Translations under genes and position numbers: made by a program
The notes under the pieces: model-generated
What the model was told of the DNA's origin: nothing
The model's input: only the letters and a program-made list of their open reading frames with translations
Databases searched by the model: none
Part shown: one piece after another, positions 54,072-62,685 of the stretch
How positions within the stretch are numbered: position 1 is the first letter of the stretch
Layout: the number at the start of each line of letters is the position of its first letter
Origin: Lachnospiraceae bacterium
Lineage (GTDB): Bacteria; Bacillota; Clostridia; Lachnospirales; Lachnospiraceae
NCBI GenBank assembly: GCA_015057035.1
Contig: SVFC01000001.1
Location: forward strand, 310,001-374,000
DNA: 64,000 bases
Direction of reading: 5' to 3'

Positions 54072-56438
54072 TTATACGTTCAGTAATTTCTTAATGTCAG
54101 ATACACCTGTATATTTAGATGCCTGTCCATCTTTTACAACCACAAGAGTTGGTGCCTGTTTTACACCAAAGCCTTCTGCTAATTCCACATGTTCGTTTGC
54201 AAGAAGTTTTTCATATGCAACTCCTGCTTTATCTAAAATAGAACAAGCGATTTTACAGTTTGGACATGTAGCTGTTGTGAAGAGATAATTACCATCAGCA
54301 ACTCCGCATCCACATTCTGTGGCTTTTTCTTGTGCAACTACAGGACCATCATGTGTAAGATGGGAGTTCTCAATGTTGTACATCTTACGGTCATGATACT
54401 CCTGTGTCTTACCATCATTCCAGTTCTGTACTGGACGATAGTATCCTGTAATACGGCTATATACTTCTGTAGCCTGTCCACACTGTGGGCAGTTATGTAC
54501 TTCACCAGCAATATATCCGTGATCCTTACATACAGAGTAAATTGGAGATAATGTATAGTAAGGTAATTTATAGTTCTCTGCAATCTTCTTAACAAGATTT
54601 GCAGCAGCTTTCCAGTCTGGAAGTTTTTCACCTAGGAAGGCATGGAATACAGTTCCTGATGTATAAAGAGTCTGTAATTCATCCTGAACATCCAATGCTG
54701 TGAAAATATCCTCTGTATATCCAACTGGAAGGTGTGAACTATTGGTGTAATATGGTGTTTCACCTTCTTTGTTACCAGCGGTAATAATGTCTGGGAAATA
54801 TTTTAAATCATGTTTTGCCAGACGATATGCTGTTGATTCTGCAGGAGATGCTTCAAGGTTGTATAAATCACCATACATTTCCTGATAATCAGAGAGTCTT
54901 TCTCTCATATGGTTCAGAACATCCTTGGTAAATTCCTGAGCGTCTTTATTTGTAAGATCTTTCTTTAACCATTTTGCATTCAAACAAGCTTCGTTCATAC
55001 CAACAAGACCGATGGTTGAGAAATGGTTGTTAAATGTTCCAAGATATCTCTTGGTATATGGATATAAGCCTTCTTCTAATAACTTTGTAATAACAGTACG
55101 TTTTACATGTAATGAACGAGCAGAAATATCCATCATCTTATCCAGACGTTTGTAGAAGTCTGCTTCGTCTTTTGCAAGATATGCAATTCTTGGCATATTG
55201 ATGGTTACTACCCCTACTGAACCTGTAGATTCGCCACTACCGAAGTATCCACCAGATTTTTTACGAAGTTCTCTAAGGTCAAGACGTAAACGACAGCACA
55301 TACTACGTACGTCACTTGGTTCCATATCACTATTAATATAGTTTGAGAAATATGGAGTACCATATTTTGATGTCATTTCAAATAATAATTTATTATTTTC
55401 TGTCTCTGACCAGTCAAAGTCACGAGTGATAGAATAAGTTGGAATTGGATACTGGAATCCGCGTCCATTAGCATCACCTTCAATCATAATCTGAATGAAA
55501 GCTTTGTTAATCATATCCATTTCTTTCTTACAGTCTTTGTATTTGAAATCCATTTCCTTGCCACCAACGATACAGTTAAGCTCTGCAAGGTCGTTTGGAA
55601 CAACCCAGTCAAGCGTTACGTTAGTAAATGGAGCCTGTGTTCCCCAACGGCTAGGTGTATTTACACCGTAAATGAAAGATTCAATACATTTTTTCACCTG
55701 GTCATAACTTAAATTATCTACTTTAACAAAAGGCGCAAGGTATGTGTCGAATGATGAAAATGCCTGTGCTCCAGCCCATTCATTCTGCATAATTCCGAGG
55801 AAGTTAACCATCTGGTTACAAAGTGATGAAAGGTGAGCCGCTGGTGCAGATGTAATCTTGCCACGAACACCACCTAAGCCTTCCTGAATCAACTGTTTTA
55901 AAGACCATCCTGCACAGTATCCTGTTAACATAGAAAGGTCATGAATGTGAAGGTCTGCATTACGATGCGCATTGCCGATTTCATCATCATATATCTCTGA
56001 TAACCAGTAGTTTGCTGTTACTGCACCAGAGTTTGATAAAATAAGACCACCTACAGAATATGTAACTGTGGAGTTTTCCTTTACACGCCAGTCACTAACC
56101 TGAAGATAGTTATCAATGATTGCTTTATAGTCAACCATAGTTGCATTCAGGTTACGGATTTTCTCTCTCTGACGACGATAAATAATATATGCTTTTGCAA
56201 CATCGTCATATCCTGCCTTAATCAAAACAGATTCTACGCTGTCCTGAATATCTTCTACTGCAATTACCTGATCCTCAATCTTTGGCTCAAATTCTGCAGT
56301 AACTTTTAATGCGAGAAAGTCAATAATGTTCGCATTGTACTGTTTGTTACAAGCTTCAAAAGCCTGTGTAATTGCTGCGCTGATCTTCCCTAAATCAAAC
56401 GAAGCGATTTTCCCATCTCTTTTTACTACGTTATACAT
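54072..56438 (-). CDS. nrdD: Anaerobic ribonucleoside-triphosphate reductase with fused redoxin domain
   Basis: Class III glycyl-radical RNR, making dNTPs from NTPs without oxygen. 788 residues. ATP-cone (~1-90: VVKRDGKIASFDLGKISAAI), (alpha/beta) barrel with the catalytic Cys region (about 300-400), zinc site (CKDHGYIAGE...CPQCGQ), and radical Gly in SRITGYYRPVQN (G665). About 95 residues follow the Gly loop, including a redoxin-like domain with CPNC (C725, C728) and KQAPTLVVVKDG. This matches the thioredoxin/glutaredoxin-dependent group rather than the formate-using one. Start at 56438 with AAGGAGG 6 nt upstream. Tandem NrdR boxes lie in its promoter. Confidence 0.95.
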   Translation of the reverse strand: MYNVVKRDGKIASFDLGKISAAITQAFEACNKQYNANIIDFLALKVTAEFEPKIEDQVIAVEDIQDSVESVLIKAGYDDVAKAYIIYRRQREKIRNLNATMVDYKAIIDNYLQVSDWRVKENSTVTYSVGGLILSNSGAVTANYWLSEIYDDEIGNAHRNADLHIHDLSMLTGYCAGWSLKQLIQEGLGGVRGKITSAPAAHLSSLCNQMVNFLGIMQNEWAGAQAFSSFDTYLAPFVKVDNLSYDQVKKCIESFIYGVNTPSRWGTQAPFTNVTLDWVVPNDLAELNCIVGGKEMDFKYKDCKKEMDMINKAFIQIMIEGDANGRGFQYPIPTYSITRDFDWSETENNKLLFEMTSKYGTPYFSNYINSDMEPSDVRSMCCRLRLDLRELRKKSGGYFGSGESTGSVGVVTINMPRIAYLAKDEADFYKRLDKMMDISARSLHVKRTVITKLLEEGLYPYTKRYLGTFNNHFSTIGLVGMNEACLNAKWLKKDLTNKDAQEFTKDVLNHMRERLSDYQEMYGDLYNLEASPAESTAYRLAKHDLKYFPDIITAGNKEGETPYYTNSSHLPVGYTEDIFTALDVQDELQTLYTSGTVFHAFLGEKLPDWKAAANLVKKIAENYKLPYYTLSPIYSVCKDHGYIAGEVHNCPQCGQATEVYSRITGYYRPVQNWNDGKTQEYHDRKMYNIENSHLTHDGPVVAQEKATECGCGVADGNYLFTTATCPNCKIACSILDKAGVAYEKLLANEHVELAEGFGVKQAPTLVVVKDGQASKYTGVSDIKKLLNV

Positions 56439-56499
56439 GCTATTCCTCCTTGAACAATTTACCTTGTCTGCCAATTCTTGGTCATTTTACATATTCCTT

Positions 56500-56527
56500 A
56501 TTATACAATATATCTAGTGTTTGTCAA
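56500..56527 (-). promoter_or_regulatory. Promoter of nrdD-trxB
   Basis: Minus strand: TTGACA (56522-56527) and TATAAT (56500-56505), spacer 16 bp. It is overlapped by the downstream NrdR box. Confidence 0.75.
56505..56520. promoter_or_regulatory. NrdR box 1 (inside the nrdD promoter spacer)
   Basis: ACAATATATCTAGTGT on the plus strand; compare with the NrdR consensus acaCwAtATaTwGtgt, it matches at 14 of 16 positions. It fills the gap between -35 and -10 of the nrdD promoter, so a bound repressor would block RNA polymerase. Confidence 0.75.
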
Positions 56528-56536
56528 CGGAAGTTG

Positions 56537-56552
56537 TCACAATATCTTGTGG
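56537..56552. promoter_or_regulatory. NrdR box 2 (upstream of the nrdD -35)
   Basis: TCACAATATCTTGTGG, 13 of 16 matches to the NrdR consensus. It starts 32 bp from box 1, the classical NrdR spacing of about three helical turns. Confidence 0.75.
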
Positions 56553-56562
56553 TCATTTTTCA

Positions 56563-56597
56563 CAAAAAAAGCTTCGAGGTTTACACTCCTCGAAGCT
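56563..56597 (-). terminator. Terminator of nrdG
   Basis: 10-bp stem AGCTTCGAGG/CCTCGAAGCT (56570-56579 with 56588-56597), loop of 8, followed by seven T on the minus strand. Its upstream arm lies inside the last codons of nrdG, whose stop is at 56581-56583. Confidence 0.85.
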
Positions 56598-57273
56598 CTA
56601 CTTGACCAATATTTTCATTTAATTTTGATTTCATTTCTTCTAAAACTGCCGAATCTACGGGGTTTAAACCATTCTGAATAAGTTCTCCAGAGTCTACGAA
56701 ATTTTGCACAAAACATCTTGTGGCACCTTTTAGCCAAACCCCAATATCTTGTATATCATCCGCATTATGTAGTTCTTTTACCACTGTTGTTCGGAATTCA
56801 TAGTCTACATGCCCTTCTTTTAAGAACTCTACACTCTTTTCAATTGGTGTTATATCAAAATTCTCTATTCCAACAGTCAAACCATATTTATTCTTACAGT
56901 TCTTGATATCCATGGCAACATAATCTATAAGACCACTATTTACCAAATCCATTAACTTCTCTGGAAAACAGCCATTGGTGTCCAACTTAACAGCATACCC
57001 AAGTTCTTTGATCTGTTTCATGAAATCTTTTATGTCTGGCTGCAACAAAGGCTCACCACCACTAATACATACACCCTCGAGAATCCCCTGACGTTTTTTT
57101 AGATAATCCAGAATTTCTTCTGTACTAATTCCATGAGACATATCAGGGTTAATTACCAGTGATGCATTATGACAAAATGGACAACGCAAATTACACCCTG
57201 CTGTAAACAGGGTGCAACCTACCTTTCCAGGATAATCTAATAAAGTTAGTTTTTGAAATCCATTAATCTTCAT
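56581..57273 (-). CDS. nrdG: Anaerobic ribonucleotide reductase activating enzyme
   Basis: Radical SAM activase that forms the glycyl radical in NrdD. 230 residues. The cluster motif CxxxCxxC is at C27, C31, C34 (FTAGCNLRCPFCHNAS). GVCISGGEPLLQPDIKDFMK is the SAM-binding GGE region, and AVKLDTNGCFPEKL follows. It starts 2 bp after ilvC, on the same strand, and ends before the nrdD promoter, so it is transcribed with ilvN-ilvC and not with nrdD, unusual for the pair. The length is nearer to the long form of these activases. Confidence 0.93.
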   Translation of the reverse strand: MKINGFQKLTLLDYPGKVGCTLFTAGCNLRCPFCHNASLVINPDMSHGISTEEILDYLKKRQGILEGVCISGGEPLLQPDIKDFMKQIKELGYAVKLDTNGCFPEKLMDLVNSGLIDYVAMDIKNCKNKYGLTVGIENFDITPIEKSVEFLKEGHVDYEFRTTVVKELHNADDIQDIGVWLKGATRCFVQNFVDSGELIQNGLNPVDSAVLEEMKSKLNENIGQVELRGV

Positions 57274-57275
57274 AA

Positions 57276-58837
<1,562 letters not shown>

Positions 58838-58871
58838 AAGCATATTTCCTTTTCTGTATTAATATAGACAC

Positions 58872-58900
58872 ATAATATTACTATAATTTGTATTTGTCAA
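58872..58900 (-). promoter_or_regulatory. Promoter of ilvN-ilvC-nrdG
   Basis: Minus strand: TTGACA (58895-58900) and TATTAT (58872-58877), spacer 17 bp. Confidence 0.75.
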
Positions 58901-58930
58901 GCATTATTTATACTATAACTTGTAGTTATA
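58878..58930. promoter_or_regulatory. Tandem operator-like repeats at the ilvN promoter
   Basis: ACTATAATTTGTA (58880) and ACTATAACTTGTA (58912) are direct copies starting 32 bp apart. The first lies in the promoter spacer and the second just upstream of -35. Each matches the NrdR box at 11 of 16 positions. A perfect palindrome, TATAACT-TGT-AGTTATA (58914-58930), overlaps the second copy but has a shifted centre, so another regulator is equally possible. Confidence 0.5.
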
Positions 58931-58976
58931 TATCCAATAACCTTTTTTAGTATTCATATATCATTCTATTGCATCT

Positions 58977-60395
58977 TTATCGGAAAAAGGCATCTATTCC
59001 ATCTGCAATTCCATCAACCATCTTATCCTGATATTCTTCAGTTGCCATCAAGGCATCTTCTTCCGGATTTGTCATATATCCCATTTCAAGAATCGTTGTA
59101 GGAACCTGTGCCCAGTTAATGCCACTCATAGTATCCGTTTCCCAAACCTCTGCTTTTACACATCCAGTACTTGCTGCAAAACCATTCAAAACACAATCAG
59201 ACAGTTTTCTAAAACTCTCATACTTATCTCCATTATAGACATTTTCAGGCGTCTGACAGATGGTAAACGCACCCTTTTCTGCTGTATTGGTGGAACCATT
59301 CGCATGAATACGGATAAAAGCATCTGCATTAATGTTGTTTGCAACCATAGCACGTTCACTATTTGGAATATTAATTGCATGAGTTTCACGAATCATAACC
59401 ACCTGATATCCACGAGAAAGAAGCTCCTCCTTCAATTTCAATGCAACAATAAGGTTCAGTTCATATTCCCATAATCCACTTGTATTACCATATGTCCCTC
59501 GGGAAACTTTTTTCTTCGTCGTTGTTGCGCCTGGACCAATTGGCTCTTTCTCTGCATTTGTAAATTCCTGATGTCCAGCATCAATTACAATCACAGGACT
59601 ATCCTCATTCAATTCAGGAATCATGATATCTTCTGCAGTAATTTCAGGATGCATTTTAAGTTCTTCTGTAGTTAAGTATTTTGAAGAAACATATGCCTCC
59701 TTTTCCTTGTATATGACTTTCTGCCATCCGTCTACTGGTTCCCCTAACGCAATAACACTTTCATTTGTTTTAAGAACTCCTAAAACAGTCCCTGTTATTG
59801 GCTTACTTCTAACGTTTACATTTGCAGTAGCATACATTGTAATTTTTTTAACTTCAGGCTCTGTTGGTTCTAAAGGTTTCGGATCTTGAACTGGTTTTTC
59901 AGCTGTAAGGTATTTATTGCTTGCATATCCGATTTTCCCTTTAAACTCAATTCGATACCAACCAGTTTCATTACACTGGCCCGTTACCTGAACTTCATCA
60001 TCTTTCTGTAAGTAACCAAGCACTTCCCCATTCTTATCTGGCTTAGAACGAACATTTAGACTTGTGGTAGACCACATAATTCTGTTTATATCTGTGTATG
60101 TATATTTATTTTCAGGCTTAGAATCATCTGGTTTTTGACTATCATCTGGTTTTTGACTATCATCTGGTTTTTGACTATCATCTGGTTTTTGACTATCATC
60201 TGGCTTTTGACTATCATCTGGTTTTTGACTATTGTCTGTCTCGCCGACATTGTCTGGTTGATTGGAATCCTCAGTATTCTGATTATTCGTTCCAGATTCA
60301 TATTGCGAATCATCCAATGGAATCATATTGTCCAGACCACAACTAGTAACCAACATTACACACAGTATTATCCATACAAATACGTTCTTTTTCAT
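58977..60395 (-). CDS. Lipoprotein N-acetylmuramoyl-L-alanine amidase with two SH3b domains
   Basis: Cell-wall hydrolase, 472 residues. It has a lipoprotein signal with lipobox VTSC (C19), and an acidic linker with six SQKPDD units (~55-95). Two SH3b domains follow (~105-165: NVRSKPDKNGEVLGYLQ; ~185-245: NVRSKPITGTVLGVLKT). The C-terminal amidase_3 domain (~265-472) has the zinc ligands in VIDAGHQ, EYELNL, and RIHANGS, plus catalytic Glu in ILEMGYMTNPEED. Lipid-anchored, acting on peptidoglycan outside the membrane. Gene ends 3' of a region with no clear terminator. Confidence 0.92.
   Translation of the reverse strand: MKKNVFVWIILCVMLVTSCGLDNMIPLDDSQYESGTNNQNTEDSNQPDNVGETDNSQKPDDSQKPDDSQKPDDSQKPDDSQKPDDSQKPDDSKPENKYTYTDINRIMWSTTSLNVRSKPDKNGEVLGYLQKDDEVQVTGQCNETGWYRIEFKGKIGYASNKYLTAEKPVQDPKPLEPTEPEVKKITMYATANVNVRSKPITGTVLGVLKTNESVIALGEPVDGWQKVIYKEKEAYVSSKYLTTEELKMHPEITAEDIMIPELNEDSPVIVIDAGHQEFTNAEKEPIGPGATTTKKKVSRGTYGNTSGLWEYELNLIVALKLKEELLSRGYQVVMIRETHAINIPNSERAMVANNINADAFIRIHANGSTNTAEKGAFTICQTPENVYNGDKYESFRKLSDCVLNGFAASTGCVKAEVWETDTMSGINWAQVPTTILEMGYMTNPEEDALMATEEYQDKMVDGIADGIDAFFR
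60119..60226 (-). repeat. Six tandem 18-bp repeats in the amidase linker
   Basis: Units of GACTATCATCTGGTTTTT (plus strand), the first slightly changed and the fifth with one T-to-C change, in frame and coding for SQKPDD. They are prone to slippage, changing linker length without frameshift. Confidence 0.9.
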
Positions 60396-60415
60396 TCCAA
60401 CCCCTCCTATATATT

Positions 60416-60874
60416 CTATACTGATTTCTCCTCATGATATACCGAACGGTCAAAGGCGAGTATTGGAGCAAAAACAACCGGTAAAATACCAAGTCCAATA
60501 CCAAACAAAGGCTCTTTTCCGTATTTTCTGGCGATTATGATTCCAACCATAATCTCTATAGTAACAACGATGATTGTAAGAATAATCCTTGTCCAAAACA
60601 AAAATTGCAAATCCATATTTAAACTTACATTCTCTAACAACGAATCTGCTAAATCTAATGCAGCTAATGCAGAATATACAATGTTTACAACTCCCTCAAT
60701 GATAGAAAGAATTAAAAAAGGAAAATATAACCATTTTTTATTTGCCAAGCCAAATCTGGTATAATCACAATAAAAAGGAATAAACGCCTTCCATCCCTTA
60801 ATCTGCGCTTTCTCAAAAATTTTCCACCAGCAAAATGCTGTTAATATCCATAAAATAAATTTAACAATAAACAT
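60416..60874 (-). CDS. DUF5684-type membrane protein
   Basis: 152 residues with four predicted transmembrane segments. The N-terminal part has WWKIFEKAQIKGWKAFIPFY, a pattern I associate with DUF5684 (small membrane proteins of unknown role in clostridia); this name is from memory. It ends 20 bp upstream of the amidase gene on the same strand, so the two may be co-transcribed. Confidence 0.7.
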   Translation of the reverse strand: MFIVKFILWILTAFCWWKIFEKAQIKGWKAFIPFYCDYTRFGLANKKWLYFPFLILSIIEGVVNIVYSALAALDLADSLLENVSLNMDLQFLFWTRIILTIIVVTIEIMVGIIIARKYGKEPLFGIGLGILPVVFAPILAFDRSVYHEEKSV

Positions 60875-60942
60875 TACTTATCTCCTTTACCTATCGCTTA
60901 ACTATATTATCATTCATAACGACTTAAAATGCAAATGATAAC

Positions 60943-60970
60943 TTGATATTTTATATATTAATGTTAAAAT
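60943..60970 (+). promoter_or_regulatory. Promoter of the 50-aa membrane peptide
   Basis: Plus strand: TTGATA (60943-60948) and TAAAAT (60965-60970), spacer 16 bp, with TGT before the -10 box. Confidence 0.5.
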
Positions 60971-61005
60971 AAATATATATTATTTTCTTATAAGGGAGGT
61001 TTACT

Positions 61006-61158
61006 ATGGAGGAAAAAATTTATAAAACAATGGGGTCCACCGGAGTGGCTAACCTGGTAATTGGAATATGTGTTTTGGTAGTTGGAATTGTTAGCGGTGT
61101 TTTACTAATTGTAAACGGCGCGCGACTTATTGGAAATAAAAACAAACTTACTTTTTAG
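61006..61158 (+). CDS. 50-aa single-pass membrane peptide
   Basis: Short frame from ATG at 61006 to TAG at 61158. It starts MEEKIYKTMGSTGVANLV, has one long hydrophobic segment (~14-38: IGICVLVVGIVSGVLLIVNG), and ends ARLIGNKNKLTF, giving a positive C-terminus. The ribosome binding site GGGAGGT lies 5 nt upstream, a promoter precedes it and a terminator follows, so it is a complete transcription unit. No function is known. GxxxG-like spacing in the helix suggests oligomerisation. Confidence 0.75.
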   Translation: MEEKIYKTMGSTGVANLVIGICVLVVGIVSGVLLIVNGARLIGNKNKLTF

Positions 61159-61170
61159 AAATAAAGCATG

Positions 61171-61204
61171 AAAAAAAGGCCGCTCGATTTGAGCGGTCTT
61201 TCTA
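61171..61204. terminator. Bidirectional terminator between the peptide gene and the diguanylate cyclase
   Basis: Stem 61176-61185 with 61191-61200 (one G-T pair), loop GATTT, with a preceding A run and following TTTCTAT. Confidence 0.8.
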
Positions 61205-61214
61205 TATAAGCTAT

Positions 61215-62513
61215 TTATTTTGCAAACACATACCGGTTCTTTCCACCACGCTTTGCTTCGTATAATGCTGAGTCTGCCTTCCCATACAATTCTTCTAATG
61301 TACGTCCGTTGCCCGGATACAAACTAATTCCGATACTGCCTGAAACGCTTACCTGAGGATAAGATAATGCAACTTTATTTACTACACTAAGCAAATCCTT
61401 GGCTTTTCGCTCCACCTGGCTAATTTCAGACACATTACGCATCAATGCAAAGAACTCATCTCCTCCTATACGACCAACAACATCACTTTCACGGAAAGTA
61501 TGCTTTAATTCTTTTGCTAAAGCAATTAGGAATTCATCTCCCACTTGATGTCCAAGCGTATCATTCAGCGCCTTGAAATTATCTATATCAAGCATAAACA
61601 AAACATGTAGTCTATCATGCTCGTTGCTCAGCACCTGACGAATGTATTCCATAGAAGTTTCTCTGTTTAATAGCATAGTCATTTGATCCAAACGAGCAGC
61701 TACCATCATTTTCTGTTCCTGCTGTTTAATGGCGTCAATGTCTTTTGCCGTGAGCATTACACATAGATTACCACTGTCTACATCTGTTAAGAAGCGAATC
61801 TCATTGCGAACCCATCTCTTTGAACCATCTGTCATTAAACGTTCATATTTGAAAGTCATGCTACTTCTACCGCTGGCATAAATACTCCATAATTTTGCAT
61901 GTGTAAAGTTGCGATAAAAAATTGCAGCCTCACACTCTGCATCAACAATAGACTCGATTGCAGCATTGCACATTTCCTCTACTGTCTGACAAGTCTGAAT
62001 GGTGCCCTTTTCAATGTTCTGTTTTCTCTGACTAATAACACGCCAATCATCCACGTCAACATAGCAAACTGCATAGGTATCTTCTGGGAGTTCGAATAGA
62101 TATTTTAGTTCCTGCTGATATCTCTGGCGAGCAAAATAATCTCTGGTAATATCCCTTGTTACACCAAGAAGTCCTATGATATTACCGTCATTATCCCTTA
62201 AGATATATTTGGATGTAGATCCATATCTTGCCTGACCATCCTCATCCGCAATTGGTTCCATATAATCCAGAAGATTCTCGCCGCTTTCCAAAAGTTTATG
62301 GTCATCCGCTACATATCTCTTGGCCAGTTCTTTATCTGCAAAAATCTCCATATCAGTTCTACCAATAATCTCACTGACAGCTTCTTTTCCGACCATCTTC
62401 ACAAATGGCATAGATGCAGCCTGATACACCAAATCTGGTGATTTCAGAAAGACCATATCCGTTGTGCTTTCCAGCATAGCCTCGAAAGCCGCTTTCATTA
62501 ATGCTTTTTCCAT
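61215..62513 (-). CDS. PAS-PAS-GGDEF diguanylate cyclase
   Basis: Makes c-di-GMP from GTP. 432 residues. An N-terminal PAS domain (~10-125, ending IGLLGVTRDITRDY) and a second PAS-like domain (~140-265, with SSMTFKYERLMTDGSKRWVR) lead into the GGDEF domain (~275-432: DQMTMLLNRETSM, LDIDNFKALNDTLGH). The active site GGDEF is intact at 350-354. An inhibitory I-site RESD stands five residues before it (341-344), so product feedback is likely. No membrane helix: a cytoplasmic sensor. It could feed the PilZ protein at 25 kb. Confidence 0.94.
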   Translation of the reverse strand: MEKALMKAAFEAMLESTTDMVFLKSPDLVYQAASMPFVKMVGKEAVSEIIGRTDMEIFADKELAKRYVADDHKLLESGENLLDYMEPIADEDGQARYGSTSKYILRDNDGNIIGLLGVTRDITRDYFARQRYQQELKYLFELPEDTYAVCYVDVDDWRVISQRKQNIEKGTIQTCQTVEEMCNAAIESIVDAECEAAIFYRNFTHAKLWSIYASGRSSMTFKYERLMTDGSKRWVRNEIRFLTDVDSGNLCVMLTAKDIDAIKQQEQKMMVAARLDQMTMLLNRETSMEYIRQVLSNEHDRLHVLFMLDIDNFKALNDTLGHQVGDEFLIALAKELKHTFRESDVVGRIGGDEFFALMRNVSEISQVERKAKDLLSVVNKVALSYPQVSVSGSIGISLYPGNGRTLEELYGKADSALYEAKRGGKNRYVFAK

Positions 62514-62562
62514 ATTTATCCCCTTAACATTGATATAATGTAGTAATTATTCTTATATGTAT

Positions 62563-62591
62563 ATTATCGTCTAAAAATTCTTATTTCGCAA
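62563..62591 (-). promoter_or_regulatory. Possible promoter of the diguanylate cyclase gene
   Basis: Minus strand: TTGCGA (62586-62591) and GATAAT (62563-62568), spacer 17 bp. Confidence 0.4.
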
Positions 62592-62634
62592 GAATATTCT
62601 ACAAAATAAATTTTTTTAGATAAACTTTAACTAT

Positions 62635-62668
62635 AAAAAAGCTTCCTGCATAATAACAGGAAGCTTTT
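62635..62668 (-). terminator. Terminator of the SulP transporter gene
   Basis: 12-bp stem (62637-62648 with 62657-62668), 8-nt loop, followed by T residues on the minus strand; 17 bp after the stop. Confidence 0.85.
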
Positions 62669-62685
62669 TCATATTATTTTGAATT

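Noticed and set aside
60119-60226. CRISPR-like array
   Set aside because: Repeats are directly abutting with no spacers and are in-frame coding DNA.
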